Shown: positions 15,324 to 23,759 of the stretch, piece by piece
How positions within the stretch are numbered: the first letter of the stretch is position 1
Layout of the letters: every line of letters begins with the position of its first letter
NCBI GenBank assembly: GCA_019410665.1
Contig: DXSD01000006.1
Coordinates: forward strand, 1 to 37,895
Source of the DNA: Fusobacterium sp.
GTDB taxonomy: Bacteria; Fusobacteriota; Fusobacteriia; Fusobacteriales; Fusobacteriaceae
Length of the DNA: 37,895 nucleotides
Reading direction: 5' to 3'
Translations under genes and position numbers: made by a program
Notes under the pieces: model-generated
Database searches by the model: none
Seen by the model: the letters and a program-made list of their open reading frames with translations, nothing else
What the model was told of the DNA's origin: nothing

Positions 15324-16328
15324 TTAAATATTAAAAAACTTTTTAAAAATAGTACTAAGAAAAAATGAAAATATGAATACAAAAATAGTAAGTAATGGTA
15401 TAGAATAAATAGGGTTTACTACATATATCATATTTTTCATAAGAATTTTAAGGAGTTCAATAACTCCAGCATGAATTAAATAAATATTAAAAGTATTTTT
15501 TGAAATTTCTGAAAAATTATATTTTACATTCCAATTAGTAAAAGTTAAATAGAGTAAAAAAGAACCAATTACTGTTGGTATGAAATTATAATTATAAAAA
15601 ATAATATTCCCTGTTTTTTGGACTATAATAAAAAGTATAAAACTTGTAATTAAATATCCTAAAAAAACTGTAATTTTAGAAATTTTAATATCTTTTAAAG
15701 AGTAACCTAGTATAAAATATCCAAGATATAATATAAACTTAAAATAGTTATAGTACCAAAAATGTTTAAAGTAAATAAGAAATTTAAAATTTTTATAAAT
15801 ATCAATGTAGATAAAGTACTCTTGTAAAAATGATAAAAATATTCCCAACATAAGAGCTAGAACTCCTAATTTTAAGAGAGCTTTTTCACCATATTTATTT
15901 TTAAATTTAATTAAATAGGGTGCTAAAAAATATAGAAAGATACACATATAAGGATACCATAGATGATAAAAAGGAACCCCTTCTAATAAAGCTCTTAAAG
16001 GAATTTCCCACTCTCTATCATATATGAAAAAATAGGAGAGTATAAGATAAATTAAACTCCAAATAACAGTGGGTAAATATATTTTTCTTAATATTTTTAA
16101 ATAGTAATTATTTTTGTTTTTCTCTTTAGAGGCAAGGGCATATCGTCCACTTATTATAACAAAAATAGGTACAGCAACTCTTGAGAATGAATCAAAAAAA
16201 TTTGCTATTTTAAAATAGTTTCCATCTTCTACAGAATATTTATTTATATAGAGTGAACTTATATGTATTATTATAACTAAAATACATGATAAAATTCTTA
16301 AAAGGTCAATATTACTATCTCTTTTCAT
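15324..16328 (-). CDS. Acyltransferase-3 family membrane protein
   Basis: A 334-residue protein with about ten membrane helices, of the OafA/WecH-type acyltransferase-3 family. It starts with RDSNIDLLRILSCILVIIIH, whose Arg and His form the family motif, and ISRVAVPIFVIISGRYAL follows near residue 50 (seen as FSRVAVPIFVIISGRYAL). Members O-acetylate or succinylate cell-surface polysaccharides at the inner membrane. The acceptor here is unknown. The gene is more AT-rich than its neighbours and follows a strong pheT terminator, with only an AGGTGATT site before its ATG. It therefore needs a local promoter (not seen) or read-through. It looks like a lineage-specific insertion between translation genes. 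Confidence 0.82.
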   Translation of the reverse strand: MKRDSNIDLLRILSCILVIIIHISSLYINKYSVEDGNYFKIANFFDSFSRVAVPIFVIISGRYALASKEKNKNNYYLKILRKIYLPTVIWSLIYLILSYFFIYDREWEIPLRALLEGVPFYHLWYPYMCIFLYFLAPYLIKFKNKYGEKALLKLGVLALMLGIFLSFLQEYFIYIDIYKNFKFLIYFKHFWYYNYFKFILYLGYFILGYSLKDIKISKITVFLGYLITSFILFIIVQKTGNIIFYNYNFIPTVIGSFLLYLTFTNWNVKYNFSEISKNTFNIYLIHAGVIELLKILMKNMIYVVNPIYSIPLLTIFVFIFSFFLSTIFKKFFNI

Positions 16329-16338
16329 AAAATCACCT

Positions 16339-16386
16339 AAAAAAGAGTGAAGAAAGCTAGAACTCTCTTTAGCTTTTTCACTCTTT
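16339..16386 (-). terminator. pheT: Strong terminator after pheT
   Basis: AAAGAGTGAA-AAAGCT (16342-16351 and 16353-16358, with one bulged G at 16352) pairs with AGCTTT-TTCACTCTTT (16371-16386), giving 16 base pairs. On the minus strand six Us end the hairpin. It separates pheST from the acyltransferase gene. Confidence 0.8.
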
Positions 16387-16398
16387 AATTTAATTAAA

Positions 16399-18786
16399 TT
16401 ACTGTCTTATTTCACCTTTATAATCTTTAGAAATAGTTGAAAGTATCTTTTCAATAGCTCCATTTATCTCTTTTTCATCTAGAGTTTTCTCTTTATTTCT
16501 AAGTACAATACTTATAGCAACAGATTTTTTATCAGCCTCTATTCTATCTCCTTCATACACATCAAAGATATCAATCTTTTCTATTATAGGAGAAACTCTC
16601 TTAAGGTTTTCTACCATATTTCCAACTAAAACATCTTTAGAAAGAACTATAGCAAGGTCTCTTGTTACTTCTGGGTATTTTACTATTCTCTCATACTTAG
16701 CTTGTCCCTTCATGTATTTTACACACTTAGAAAGATCTATTTCAGCTATATATACTCTCTCTCTTTTTATATCCATTTTCTCTTGTACATCAGGGTGTAC
16801 CTCTCCAAATACTCCAATGATATCATTTCCAATTCTAAGTTCAGCACTTCTTCCTGGATGGAAATTACTATTTGTACTTCTTTCTAATTTGTATCTAGAG
16901 ATTCCCATATATTCCATTAACTTCTCTACATATCCCTTAATTGTGTAGAAATCATAGGCTTCTGGTTTTGGATCCCATAAAGTTCTTTCAGGTCTTCCAG
17001 CAAGTCCAATACAGATTCTTAAATCTTCATTTGCTAATTCTCCAGCTGGAGTAAATACCCTAGAAACCTCACAAAGTCTTAGATCAAATTGATTTCTATT
17101 GATATTATCTCTGATATTAGCTAATAAGCTCCAAATTAGAGTAGGTCTTAAAATAGCCATATCTTCACTTAAAGGATTTTTTATCTCAATAATCTCATCT
17201 TCAATCTTTAAGATCTCTGGTACATTTTTAGGAATAAAAGAGTAGTTAATAACCTCTTGAAGTCCAATCTCTCTTAATATCTCTTTAGTTTTGTCTATAA
17301 TATCAATATTAGGAGCTTTAGAACCAGCTTGTATATTTTCAACAGGCATTACAGGCTCAATATTTTCAAAACCATACATTCTAATAACCTCTTCATAGAT
17401 ATCAGCTGTTCTAGTAAGATCTCCTCTATATGTAGGTGGAGTAATTACTAATGTATCTTGTGAAAGAGTTTTTATTCCAAGTCCTAAGTTACTTAATATC
17501 TTACCTACAACATCTGGAGATAACTCTTTTCCAATGAATTTATTTAATTTTTCTAAACTTAAAGGTATTTCAGCTTTTTGAGGTTTTTCGATGTATTTAT
17601 CAATAATTCCATCTAAAATCTCTCCACCAGCTATTTCAGCTATTAAAGCTGCAGCTCTTTCACTTGCATCTTCTATACCTTCAATATCAATTCCTCTCTC
17701 ATTTCTATATGAAGAGTCAGTAGATATTCCAAGTCTTCTAGCAGTTTTTCTAATATTTTCAGGAGTGAAGTAAGCTACTTCTAAAAATACATTTTTAGTT
17801 TCACTAGTTATTTCTGTTCCAATCCCTCCAATGATACCAGCTATTGCTGTAGCTTTTTCATCATCAGCTATAACTAATTCACCATTGTCAAGAGTTCTCT
17901 CTATTCCATCCAAAGTAGTTATTTTTTCTCCTGGATGAGCAGCTCTTATAGTAATACTTCCATTAGCAACTTTGTCTAAGTCAAAAGCATGCATAGGTTG
18001 GTTATATTCAAACATAACAAAGTTTGTAATATCCACAACATTGTTAATAGGTTTTAGTCCCATAGCTCTAATTCTCTTCTTTAACCACTCTGGAGACTCT
18101 CCTATCTTAACATTTCTAATTACTCTACCCATGTATCTTTTACATCTTTCTTTATCTTCAACATTGACTTTAGCCACAGTTGTCATAGAGTCAATAGCTT
18201 CTGTATATGTATAAGTGGGATATTTAACTTTTCTTCCATAGTAAGCAGCTATCTCTCTAGCTATTCCTATATGTGATAGACAATCTGGTCTATTAGGTGT
18301 TATCTCCAATTCAAAGATTACATCATCTAGTCCAGCATATTTTCTATACTCTTCTCCTACTGGAGCATCTTCAGGAAGGATAATGATTCCATCTCCATCT
18401 TCTCCTATTCCTAATTCCACTTGAGAGCATAACATTCCAAATGATTCAACATCTCTTATTTTACTCTTTTTAATTTTGAAATCCCCAGGAAGCACAGCAC
18501 CTATTTTAGCAACTACAACTTTGTCGCCTAGCTTGTGATTTGGAGCACCACATACTATTTGTAGTGGCTCTCCCTCTCCAACATTTACCTTAACAAGTGT
18601 AAGTTTATCTGAGTTAGGGTGTTTTCCATATTCAACTATATGTCCAATTACTACATTATCTAAATCTTTACCTTGGATATCAATAGCTTCGACTTCTTGT
18701 CCTATCATAGTTAAGGCATTGTCAAGCTCTTTTATATCCTCTTTTATATCAACATACTGTTTTAACCAGTCTAAAGAAATTAACAT
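16399..18786 (-). CDS. pheT: Phenylalanine--tRNA ligase beta subunit
   Basis: The 795-residue beta chain of the (alpha-beta)2 PheRS, of usual length. Domain order is visible: N-terminal MLISLDWLKQYVDI, a tRNA-binding (EMAP-like) domain at about 40-155 (IVCGAPN, ILPEDAPVG), the B3/4 editing domain at about 210-390 (RAMGLKPINNVVDITNFVM), B5 at about 400-475 (TPPTYRGDLTRTADIYEEVIR), a catalytic-like core, and the C-terminal FDX-ACB anticodon-binding domain (KYPEVTRDLAIVLSKDV) at about 700-795. It follows pheS by 15 bp and ends in a strong terminator. Confidence 0.97.
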   Translation of the reverse strand: MLISLDWLKQYVDIKEDIKELDNALTMIGQEVEAIDIQGKDLDNVVIGHIVEYGKHPNSDKLTLVKVNVGEGEPLQIVCGAPNHKLGDKVVVAKIGAVLPGDFKIKKSKIRDVESFGMLCSQVELGIGEDGDGIIILPEDAPVGEEYRKYAGLDDVIFELEITPNRPDCLSHIGIAREIAAYYGRKVKYPTYTYTEAIDSMTTVAKVNVEDKERCKRYMGRVIRNVKIGESPEWLKKRIRAMGLKPINNVVDITNFVMFEYNQPMHAFDLDKVANGSITIRAAHPGEKITTLDGIERTLDNGELVIADDEKATAIAGIIGGIGTEITSETKNVFLEVAYFTPENIRKTARRLGISTDSSYRNERGIDIEGIEDASERAAALIAEIAGGEILDGIIDKYIEKPQKAEIPLSLEKLNKFIGKELSPDVVGKILSNLGLGIKTLSQDTLVITPPTYRGDLTRTADIYEEVIRMYGFENIEPVMPVENIQAGSKAPNIDIIDKTKEILREIGLQEVINYSFIPKNVPEILKIEDEIIEIKNPLSEDMAILRPTLIWSLLANIRDNINRNQFDLRLCEVSRVFTPAGELANEDLRICIGLAGRPERTLWDPKPEAYDFYTIKGYVEKLMEYMGISRYKLERSTNSNFHPGRSAELRIGNDIIGVFGEVHPDVQEKMDIKRERVYIAEIDLSKCVKYMKGQAKYERIVKYPEVTRDLAIVLSKDVLVGNMVENLKRVSPIIEKIDIFDVYEGDRIEADKKSVAISIVLRNKEKTLDEKEINGAIEKILSTISKDYKGEIRQ

Positions 18787-18801
18787 TATTATCCTCCAGA
18801 A

Positions 18802-19818
18802 TTACTTAAATTGTTTTAAAAATCTCACATCATTTTCAAAGAAAGCTCTTAAGTCGTTGATTCCACGTCTTAACATAGCTACTCTTTCTATTCCCATACC
18901 AAAGGCAAATCCACTTACCTCTTCAGGATCGTATCCAACAGCTTTTAAAACCTCTGGGTCAACCATTCCACATCCCATGATCTCTACCCAACCACTATCT
19001 TTACACATTCTACAACCTTTTCCTTTACATACAGCACATTGGATATCAACCTCTGCTGATGGCTCTGTAAATGGGAAAAAGTGTGGTCTAAATCTAACTT
19101 CAGTATCACCAAACATCTTTTTAAGTGATTCAGTTAAGATAGCTTTAAAGTTAGCAAAAGATATGTTTTCTCCAATCATAAGTCCTTCCATTTGATGGAA
19201 CATAGGAGTATGAGATATATCGTAGTCAGGTCTGTAAACCTTACCTGGGCATATCATTCTAAATGGTGGTTTATGCTCAAGCATATATCTTACTTGAACA
19301 GGTGATGTTTGAGTTCTAAGAACAACTTCATCATTGATATAGAAAGTATCAGTAATATCTCTTGATGGATGAGTCTCTGGAATATTTAAAGCATCAAAGT
19401 TATATTTAACATATTCAACTTCTGGTCCATCAGCTACATCAAATCCCATCTCAATAAAGATCTCTTTCATAAAGTTCATAGTATCAGTAATAGGGTGTGT
19501 TGTTCCCAATACATTTCTTTTTCCTGGAAGAGTTATATCAATAACCTCTTCAGCAAGTCTTGCATTCTTCTCTTTCTCTTTTAATTGAGTATTTTTTGCT
19601 TCTAAAGTTGAGTTAATAAAATCTCTCACTTCATTTACTAGTTGTCCAATTACAGGTCTCTCTTCAGGAGTAAGATTTTTCATTCCCTTTGAAATCTCAG
19701 TTAATTCCCCTTTTTTACCAAGTAATTTTACTCTAATCTCTTCTAATTCTTGTAAAGATTCTGCTTTTTCTATATTTATTTTAGCAGTTTCTTTAAGTTG
19801 TGCTACCTTTTCTTTCAT
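18802..19818 (-). CDS. pheS: Phenylalanine--tRNA ligase alpha subunit
   Basis: The 338-residue catalytic chain of PheRS. It has an N-terminal coiled coil (about 1-85) for tRNAPhe binding and a class II catalytic core: motif 1 around HPITDTMNFMKEIF, motif 2 around FRMICPGKVYRPDYDISHTP and motif 3 in FAFGMGIERVAMLRRGI. A Cys-rich insert (CAVCKGKGCRMC near 245), which likely binds zinc, is present, as in some non-enteric PheS proteins. Phe attaches to tRNAPhe in the cytosol. No T-box leader or attenuator is visible; the gene follows a phosphoesterase gene by 37 bp and is probably transcribed from gyrA or further upstream. Confidence 0.97.
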   Translation of the reverse strand: MKEKVAQLKETAKINIEKAESLQELEEIRVKLLGKKGELTEISKGMKNLTPEERPVIGQLVNEVRDFINSTLEAKNTQLKEKEKNARLAEEVIDITLPGKRNVLGTTHPITDTMNFMKEIFIEMGFDVADGPEVEYVKYNFDALNIPETHPSRDITDTFYINDEVVLRTQTSPVQVRYMLEHKPPFRMICPGKVYRPDYDISHTPMFHQMEGLMIGENISFANFKAILTESLKKMFGDTEVRFRPHFFPFTEPSAEVDIQCAVCKGKGCRMCKDSGWVEIMGCGMVDPEVLKAVGYDPEEVSGFAFGMGIERVAMLRRGINDLRAFFENDVRFLKQFK

Positions 19819-19855
19819 TTTTCCTCCCTAGTTTAAAAGGCTTTATATTAAAAAA

Positions 19856-20314
19856 TTATATACTTTTGTGAAAAAATTCTAATTTATTATCAATAATATT
19901 TAAGATACCATACTCATTTTCATAAACAGCCCCTGGATTAAAAAGTGTGATACCATCTTCTTGAGAAAGATATGGAACATGAGTGTGTCCAAAGATTACA
20001 AGATCACATCCTAATCTCTTACCTCTCTCCCTAATAGAGATGTAGGAATGTTTCACTCTGTATTCATGACCATGAGCTAGGAGGATTTTAAATCCCCCTA
20101 GCTCAATTACCATCTCATCATCATATCTTCTGTCAAAATAATCACAGTTTCCACGGACTATATAGTATTTACTTTGAGGAAAGATAAAGGATAACTCCTC
20201 TCCATCCTTACTATGATCTCCAGCACAGATAACTATGTCTGGAGCTTCTTTTTCATAAATTCTAACCAATGTATTTAATCTTTGATGTGAATCTGAAATT
20301 ATTAAAACTTTCAT
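19856..20314 (-). CDS. YfcE/MJ0936-family metallophosphoesterase
   Basis: A 152-residue calcineurin-like phosphoesterase, a minimal domain. All metal motifs are visible: ISDSHQ (6-11), AGDHSKDG (about 36), RGNCDY (about 54), LAHGHEY (about 79) and FGHTHVP (about 107). Such enzymes hydrolyse phosphodiesters in vitro, and the physiological substrate is not known. It sits 16 bp after the Usp-like gene and 37 bp before pheS, in the same direction, so co-transcription is likely. Confidence 0.92.
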   Translation of the reverse strand: MKVLIISDSHQRLNTLVRIYEKEAPDIVICAGDHSKDGEELSFIFPQSKYYIVRGNCDYFDRRYDDEMVIELGGFKILLAHGHEYRVKHSYISIRERGKRLGCDLVIFGHTHVPYLSQEDGITLFNPGAVYENEYGILNIIDNKLEFFHKSI

Positions 20315-20330
20315 TTTATACTACCTAATA

Positions 20331-21098
20331 CTATCCTATAAATATAGGAGCCTTTCCCTTTTCTAATAATTTTATACCATTTTTACCTATTATTTTTTCA
20401 AAGAAATAACTTCTACTAAGATTTCCCATTATGAATAGATCAGCACTATCCATCTTAGCTAAAATATCATCATAATTATTTGTAGTTAACTCTTCGTGGA
20501 TAATATTTTTTCCATGTTCTTGTAGATATTCTACAAGGATATTTTCTTCAATCTCTTTATTTATAACAAAAGATGAAAAATCTTTTATTTCAGGGAAAAG
20601 GTTTATAAAGTGATAACAACTTCTATTAACCTTAACTCCATTATCATTTCCAATAACTATATTTTTCATAGAAGAAAGAGGTTTCTCTCCTATTAAAATA
20701 ATAGATTTGTAATTTCCTTTAAGAATATTAACTTCATTTTCTGTTAGAATATCATTTCTACCCATAATTAAGATGTCACATCTTTTCATATGTTCAGTAA
20801 CAATTTCAGGAACGATTCCAAGATCAATTTTTAATTCAGAAGCAACTCCCTTATCTTTTAGAAGTTTTTGAATACTTTCAATTTCCCCTTTTTCAATCTC
20901 ATCCCAACCTTGTACCATAAACGGAGCTCTTCCAGCAACCATAAGGCCATCTGTTGCAGCCATTAGCTTCTCTCTAGCCATATCCTTTATGTAGAGAGGA
21001 TAAATTTTGAAACCGAACTCTTTTTCTAAGTAAATAGCACTATCAACCATATTCTCTCTTTCAATTTCATTTCCAAATAAAACTAATGCTCTTTTCAT
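20331..21098 (-). CDS. Tandem universal-stress-protein-like protein
   Basis: A 255-residue protein that I read as two consecutive Usp-like alpha/beta domains. The first (about 1-140) begins KRALVLFGNEIERENMVDSA and ends DILIMGRND...SIILIGEKP. The second (about 145-255) ends ADLFIMGNLSRSYFFEKIIG and KAPIFIG. The second domain retains part of the nucleotide-binding pattern MG-x-x-x-R...G...G but lacks the usual final Ser/Thr, and the first domain is more degenerate. ATP binding is therefore doubtful. A GTG at 21107 lies inside the Shine-Dalgarno GGGGTGAT; the ATG at 21098 is chosen. It lies 38 bp after gyrA. The family call is moderate and the function unknown. Confidence 0.68.
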   Translation of the reverse strand: MKRALVLFGNEIERENMVDSAIYLEKEFGFKIYPLYIKDMAREKLMAATDGLMVAGRAPFMVQGWDEIEKGEIESIQKLLKDKGVASELKIDLGIVPEIVTEHMKRCDILIMGRNDILTENEVNILKGNYKSIILIGEKPLSSMKNIVIGNDNGVKVNRSCYHFINLFPEIKDFSSFVINKEIEENILVEYLQEHGKNIIHEELTTNNYDDILAKMDSADLFIMGNLSRSYFFEKIIGKNGIKLLEKGKAPIFIG

Positions 21099-21136
21099 AT
21101 ATATCACCCCATTTTAGTGTAAGTAAACTCAGTCAA

Positions 21137-23680
21137 TTAATCTATAGTTTCCTCTATTATCTCCTCTTCTTCAGAGATAACTTCCTCTTTAGAAGTAGAA
21201 ACTATATCTTGTGAAATCTCTTGTATCTCAATATTCTCAACATTTTCTTCATCCTCTTCAGATTTAACTCTAGTGATAGATACAACTTTCTCATCTTTAC
21301 CATTTACTTTCATAATGATAACCCCTTGAGTAGCTCTACCATAAAGTACTATATCTTCCACAGCTATTCTAATGATAACTCCAGAAGATGTAATAGCCAT
21401 AAGTTGTTCACCATTAGTTACTGATAATACAGATACAACAGAACCAGTTTTTGGACTACATCTTAGATTGATAACACCTTTTCCAGTTCTAGATTGTAGT
21501 GGATATTCATCTATTCTAGTTCTCTTACCATATCCATTTTCAGTAATAGTAAGGATACTAGTATCTTCAACATTTTTTACAAGAAGGGCAGAAACAACAG
21601 TATCACCATCTCTAAGAGTTAATCCCTTAACTCCCATGGTATCTCTACCAGTAGCTCTTACCTCATCACAATTAAATCTAATAGAGTATCCATCTTGAGT
21701 AGCTATTAAAAGTTCCTCTTTATCTATATTTTCAATAAGTCCAACATAGATAATATCATCATTTTCTTTTAATTTAATAGCTTTTAATCCAGATACATTT
21801 ATATTTTTGAACTCACTTAAGTTTGTCTTTTTAACAAGACCCTCTTTAGTTACAAAAACAACCTCATTTTCATTAGAGAAATCTCTAGTTTTGATAATAG
21901 CTCTAATTTTTTCATCATCTCTAAGTTTAATAATATTTCCTATCAATCTTCCTCTAGATTGTTTAGAAGTTTCAGGAATCTCATAAACTTTAATACTGTG
22001 AACTCTTCCTTGGTTAGTAAAAATAAGTAGAGTGTCTAAGTTATTAGCTGACTCAATATTTTCTACAAAGTCATCTTCAACAGTATTTTGACTAGCTACT
22101 CCTCTTCCACCTCTTTTTTGAGCTTTATATTTGCTAAGCTCCATTCTTTTTACATAACCTTTATTAGTGAATGTAAGTATTACAGCTTCATCTTTGATAA
22201 GATCTTCAGGAGTTATCTCCTTTCTCTCCTTTTCAATAACTGTTCTTCTTTCATCATCATATTTATCTTTTAACTCTTGAAGCTCAACCTTCATAATCTC
22301 ATATATTCTAGAATCGTGAGCTAGAATATCTCTTAACTCTGCAATGTATTTTTCAATCTCTTGATATTCAGCTTCAACTTTGTCTCTTTCAAGACCAGTT
22401 AATCTTTGAAGTTTCATATCCAAAATAGCTCTAGCTTGTACATCAGAGAAACCATATTTTTCAACTAATTGCTCTCTAGCTTGATTTCCATCAGTAGCAG
22501 CTCTAACAAGCTCAATTATTCTATCAATGTTATTTAAAGCAATTCTATACCCTTGTAAGATATGAGCTCTTTTCTCTGCTTTATCTAAGTTAAACTTAGT
22601 TCTTCTAGTGATAACTTCAAATCTATGTTTAATATACTCTTCAATAATCTGTTTTAAGTTTAAAACCTTAGGAGTATTATTTACAAGAGCTAACATAATT
22701 ATACCAAAGGTACTTTGTAACTCTGTGTATTTATATAATTTATTTAAGATAAGTTCAGGTTCCTCACCCTTTTTTAATTCGATAACTACTCTTATACCTT
22801 CTCTATCTGATTCATCTCTTAAATCAGCTATACCAACAATTTTCTTCTCTTTTACTAAATCAGCAATTCTCTCAATAAGTGTAGATTTATTAAGTTGGTA
22901 AGGAATTTCTTTTATTATAATACTTATTTTTCCGTTTTTCAACTCTTCAATTTCAATTTTTCCTCTAACTCTAACTTTTCCTCTACCAGTCATATAGGCA
23001 TCTTTTATACCTTTATCTCCATCTATTATACCACCAGTAGGGAAATCAGGTCCTTTGATATACTCCATTAAATCTAAAGGAGTAAGCTCTGGATTATCAA
23101 TAAGAGCAAGGGTTCCATCTACTATCTCTCCTAAGTTATGTGGAGGGATATTTGTTGCCATTCCTACTGCTATACCTGTAGCTCCATTAAGTAGTAAATT
23201 AGGAAGTTTTGCTGGTAATACAGTTGGCTCATCTAGTGAGTCATCAAAGTTTTTTCTAAAATCAATAGTATTTTTATCTATATCCTCTAGAAGTTCATTA
23301 CTTATTTTAGCCATTCTAGCTTCAGTATATCTCATTGCTGCTGCTGAATCCCCATCTATAGAACCAAAGTTTCCATGTCCAGAGATCAATGGATATCTGT
23401 AGTTAAAATCTTGTGCCATTCTAACCATAGTACTATATACAGCTGAGTCTCCATGTGGATGGTACTTACCCAATACTTCTCCAACGATTCTAGCCGACTT
23501 TTTATATGGTTTGTCAAAGCTCATACCAAGTTCATTCATAGCAAAAAGTATTCTTCTATGTACAGGTTTCATTCCATCTCTAACATCTGGAAGAGCTCTA
23601 CTTACAATAACACTCATTGAATAATCAAGGTACGATTCTTTCATTTCATCTTCTATGTATCTGTTGTTAATATTTGACAT
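21137..23680 (-). CDS. gyrA: DNA gyrase subunit A
   Basis: The 847-residue breakage-rejoining subunit of DNA gyrase. The catalytic tyrosine is Tyr118 in AAAMRYTEAR. The GyrA box QKRGGRG, which marks true gyrase rather than topoisomerase IV, is in the first part of the C-terminal beta-pinwheel (about 530). The pinwheel repeats continue to about 800, and an acidic tail rich in Glu follows, as is common. In the quinolone pocket, HPHGDSAVYST has Ser79 (E. coli Ser83) and Ser83 where E. coli has Asp87. The gene is 79 bp after gyrB and has its own promoter candidate. Ribosome binding site AGAGGAG. Confidence 0.97.
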   Translation of the reverse strand: MSNINNRYIEDEMKESYLDYSMSVIVSRALPDVRDGMKPVHRRILFAMNELGMSFDKPYKKSARIVGEVLGKYHPHGDSAVYSTMVRMAQDFNYRYPLISGHGNFGSIDGDSAAAMRYTEARMAKISNELLEDIDKNTIDFRKNFDDSLDEPTVLPAKLPNLLLNGATGIAVGMATNIPPHNLGEIVDGTLALIDNPELTPLDLMEYIKGPDFPTGGIIDGDKGIKDAYMTGRGKVRVRGKIEIEELKNGKISIIIKEIPYQLNKSTLIERIADLVKEKKIVGIADLRDESDREGIRVVIELKKGEEPELILNKLYKYTELQSTFGIIMLALVNNTPKVLNLKQIIEEYIKHRFEVITRRTKFNLDKAEKRAHILQGYRIALNNIDRIIELVRAATDGNQAREQLVEKYGFSDVQARAILDMKLQRLTGLERDKVEAEYQEIEKYIAELRDILAHDSRIYEIMKVELQELKDKYDDERRTVIEKERKEITPEDLIKDEAVILTFTNKGYVKRMELSKYKAQKRGGRGVASQNTVEDDFVENIESANNLDTLLIFTNQGRVHSIKVYEIPETSKQSRGRLIGNIIKLRDDEKIRAIIKTRDFSNENEVVFVTKEGLVKKTNLSEFKNINVSGLKAIKLKENDDIIYVGLIENIDKEELLIATQDGYSIRFNCDEVRATGRDTMGVKGLTLRDGDTVVSALLVKNVEDTSILTITENGYGKRTRIDEYPLQSRTGKGVINLRCSPKTGSVVSVLSVTNGEQLMAITSSGVIIRIAVEDIVLYGRATQGVIIMKVNGKDEKVVSITRVKSEEDEENVENIEIQEISQDIVSTSKEEVISEEEEIIEETID

Positions 23681-23719
23681 TGAATTCTACTCCTCTTACT
23701 CTTATTTTCCCTTCAATAG

Positions 23720-23728
23720 ATTATACCA
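23720..23728 (-). promoter_or_regulatory. gyrA: Extended -10 promoter candidate for gyrA
   Basis: The gyrB-gyrA gap contains, on the minus strand, TGGTATAAT (an extended -10 element) about 40 bp before the gyrA ATG. No good -35 is seen at 17 bp, as is usual for extended -10 promoters. Confidence 0.55.
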
Positions 23729-23759
23729 CAAAATATGATATTTTCATAATTAAACAAGA

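Noticed and set aside
18719..19195. 158-codon plus-strand frame opposite pheT and pheS
   Set aside because: Antisense shadow of pheS; contains no recognisable domain.
19819..19855. T-box or attenuator in front of pheS
   Set aside because: The gap is only 37 bp and contains just a ribosome binding site, with no room for a T-box.
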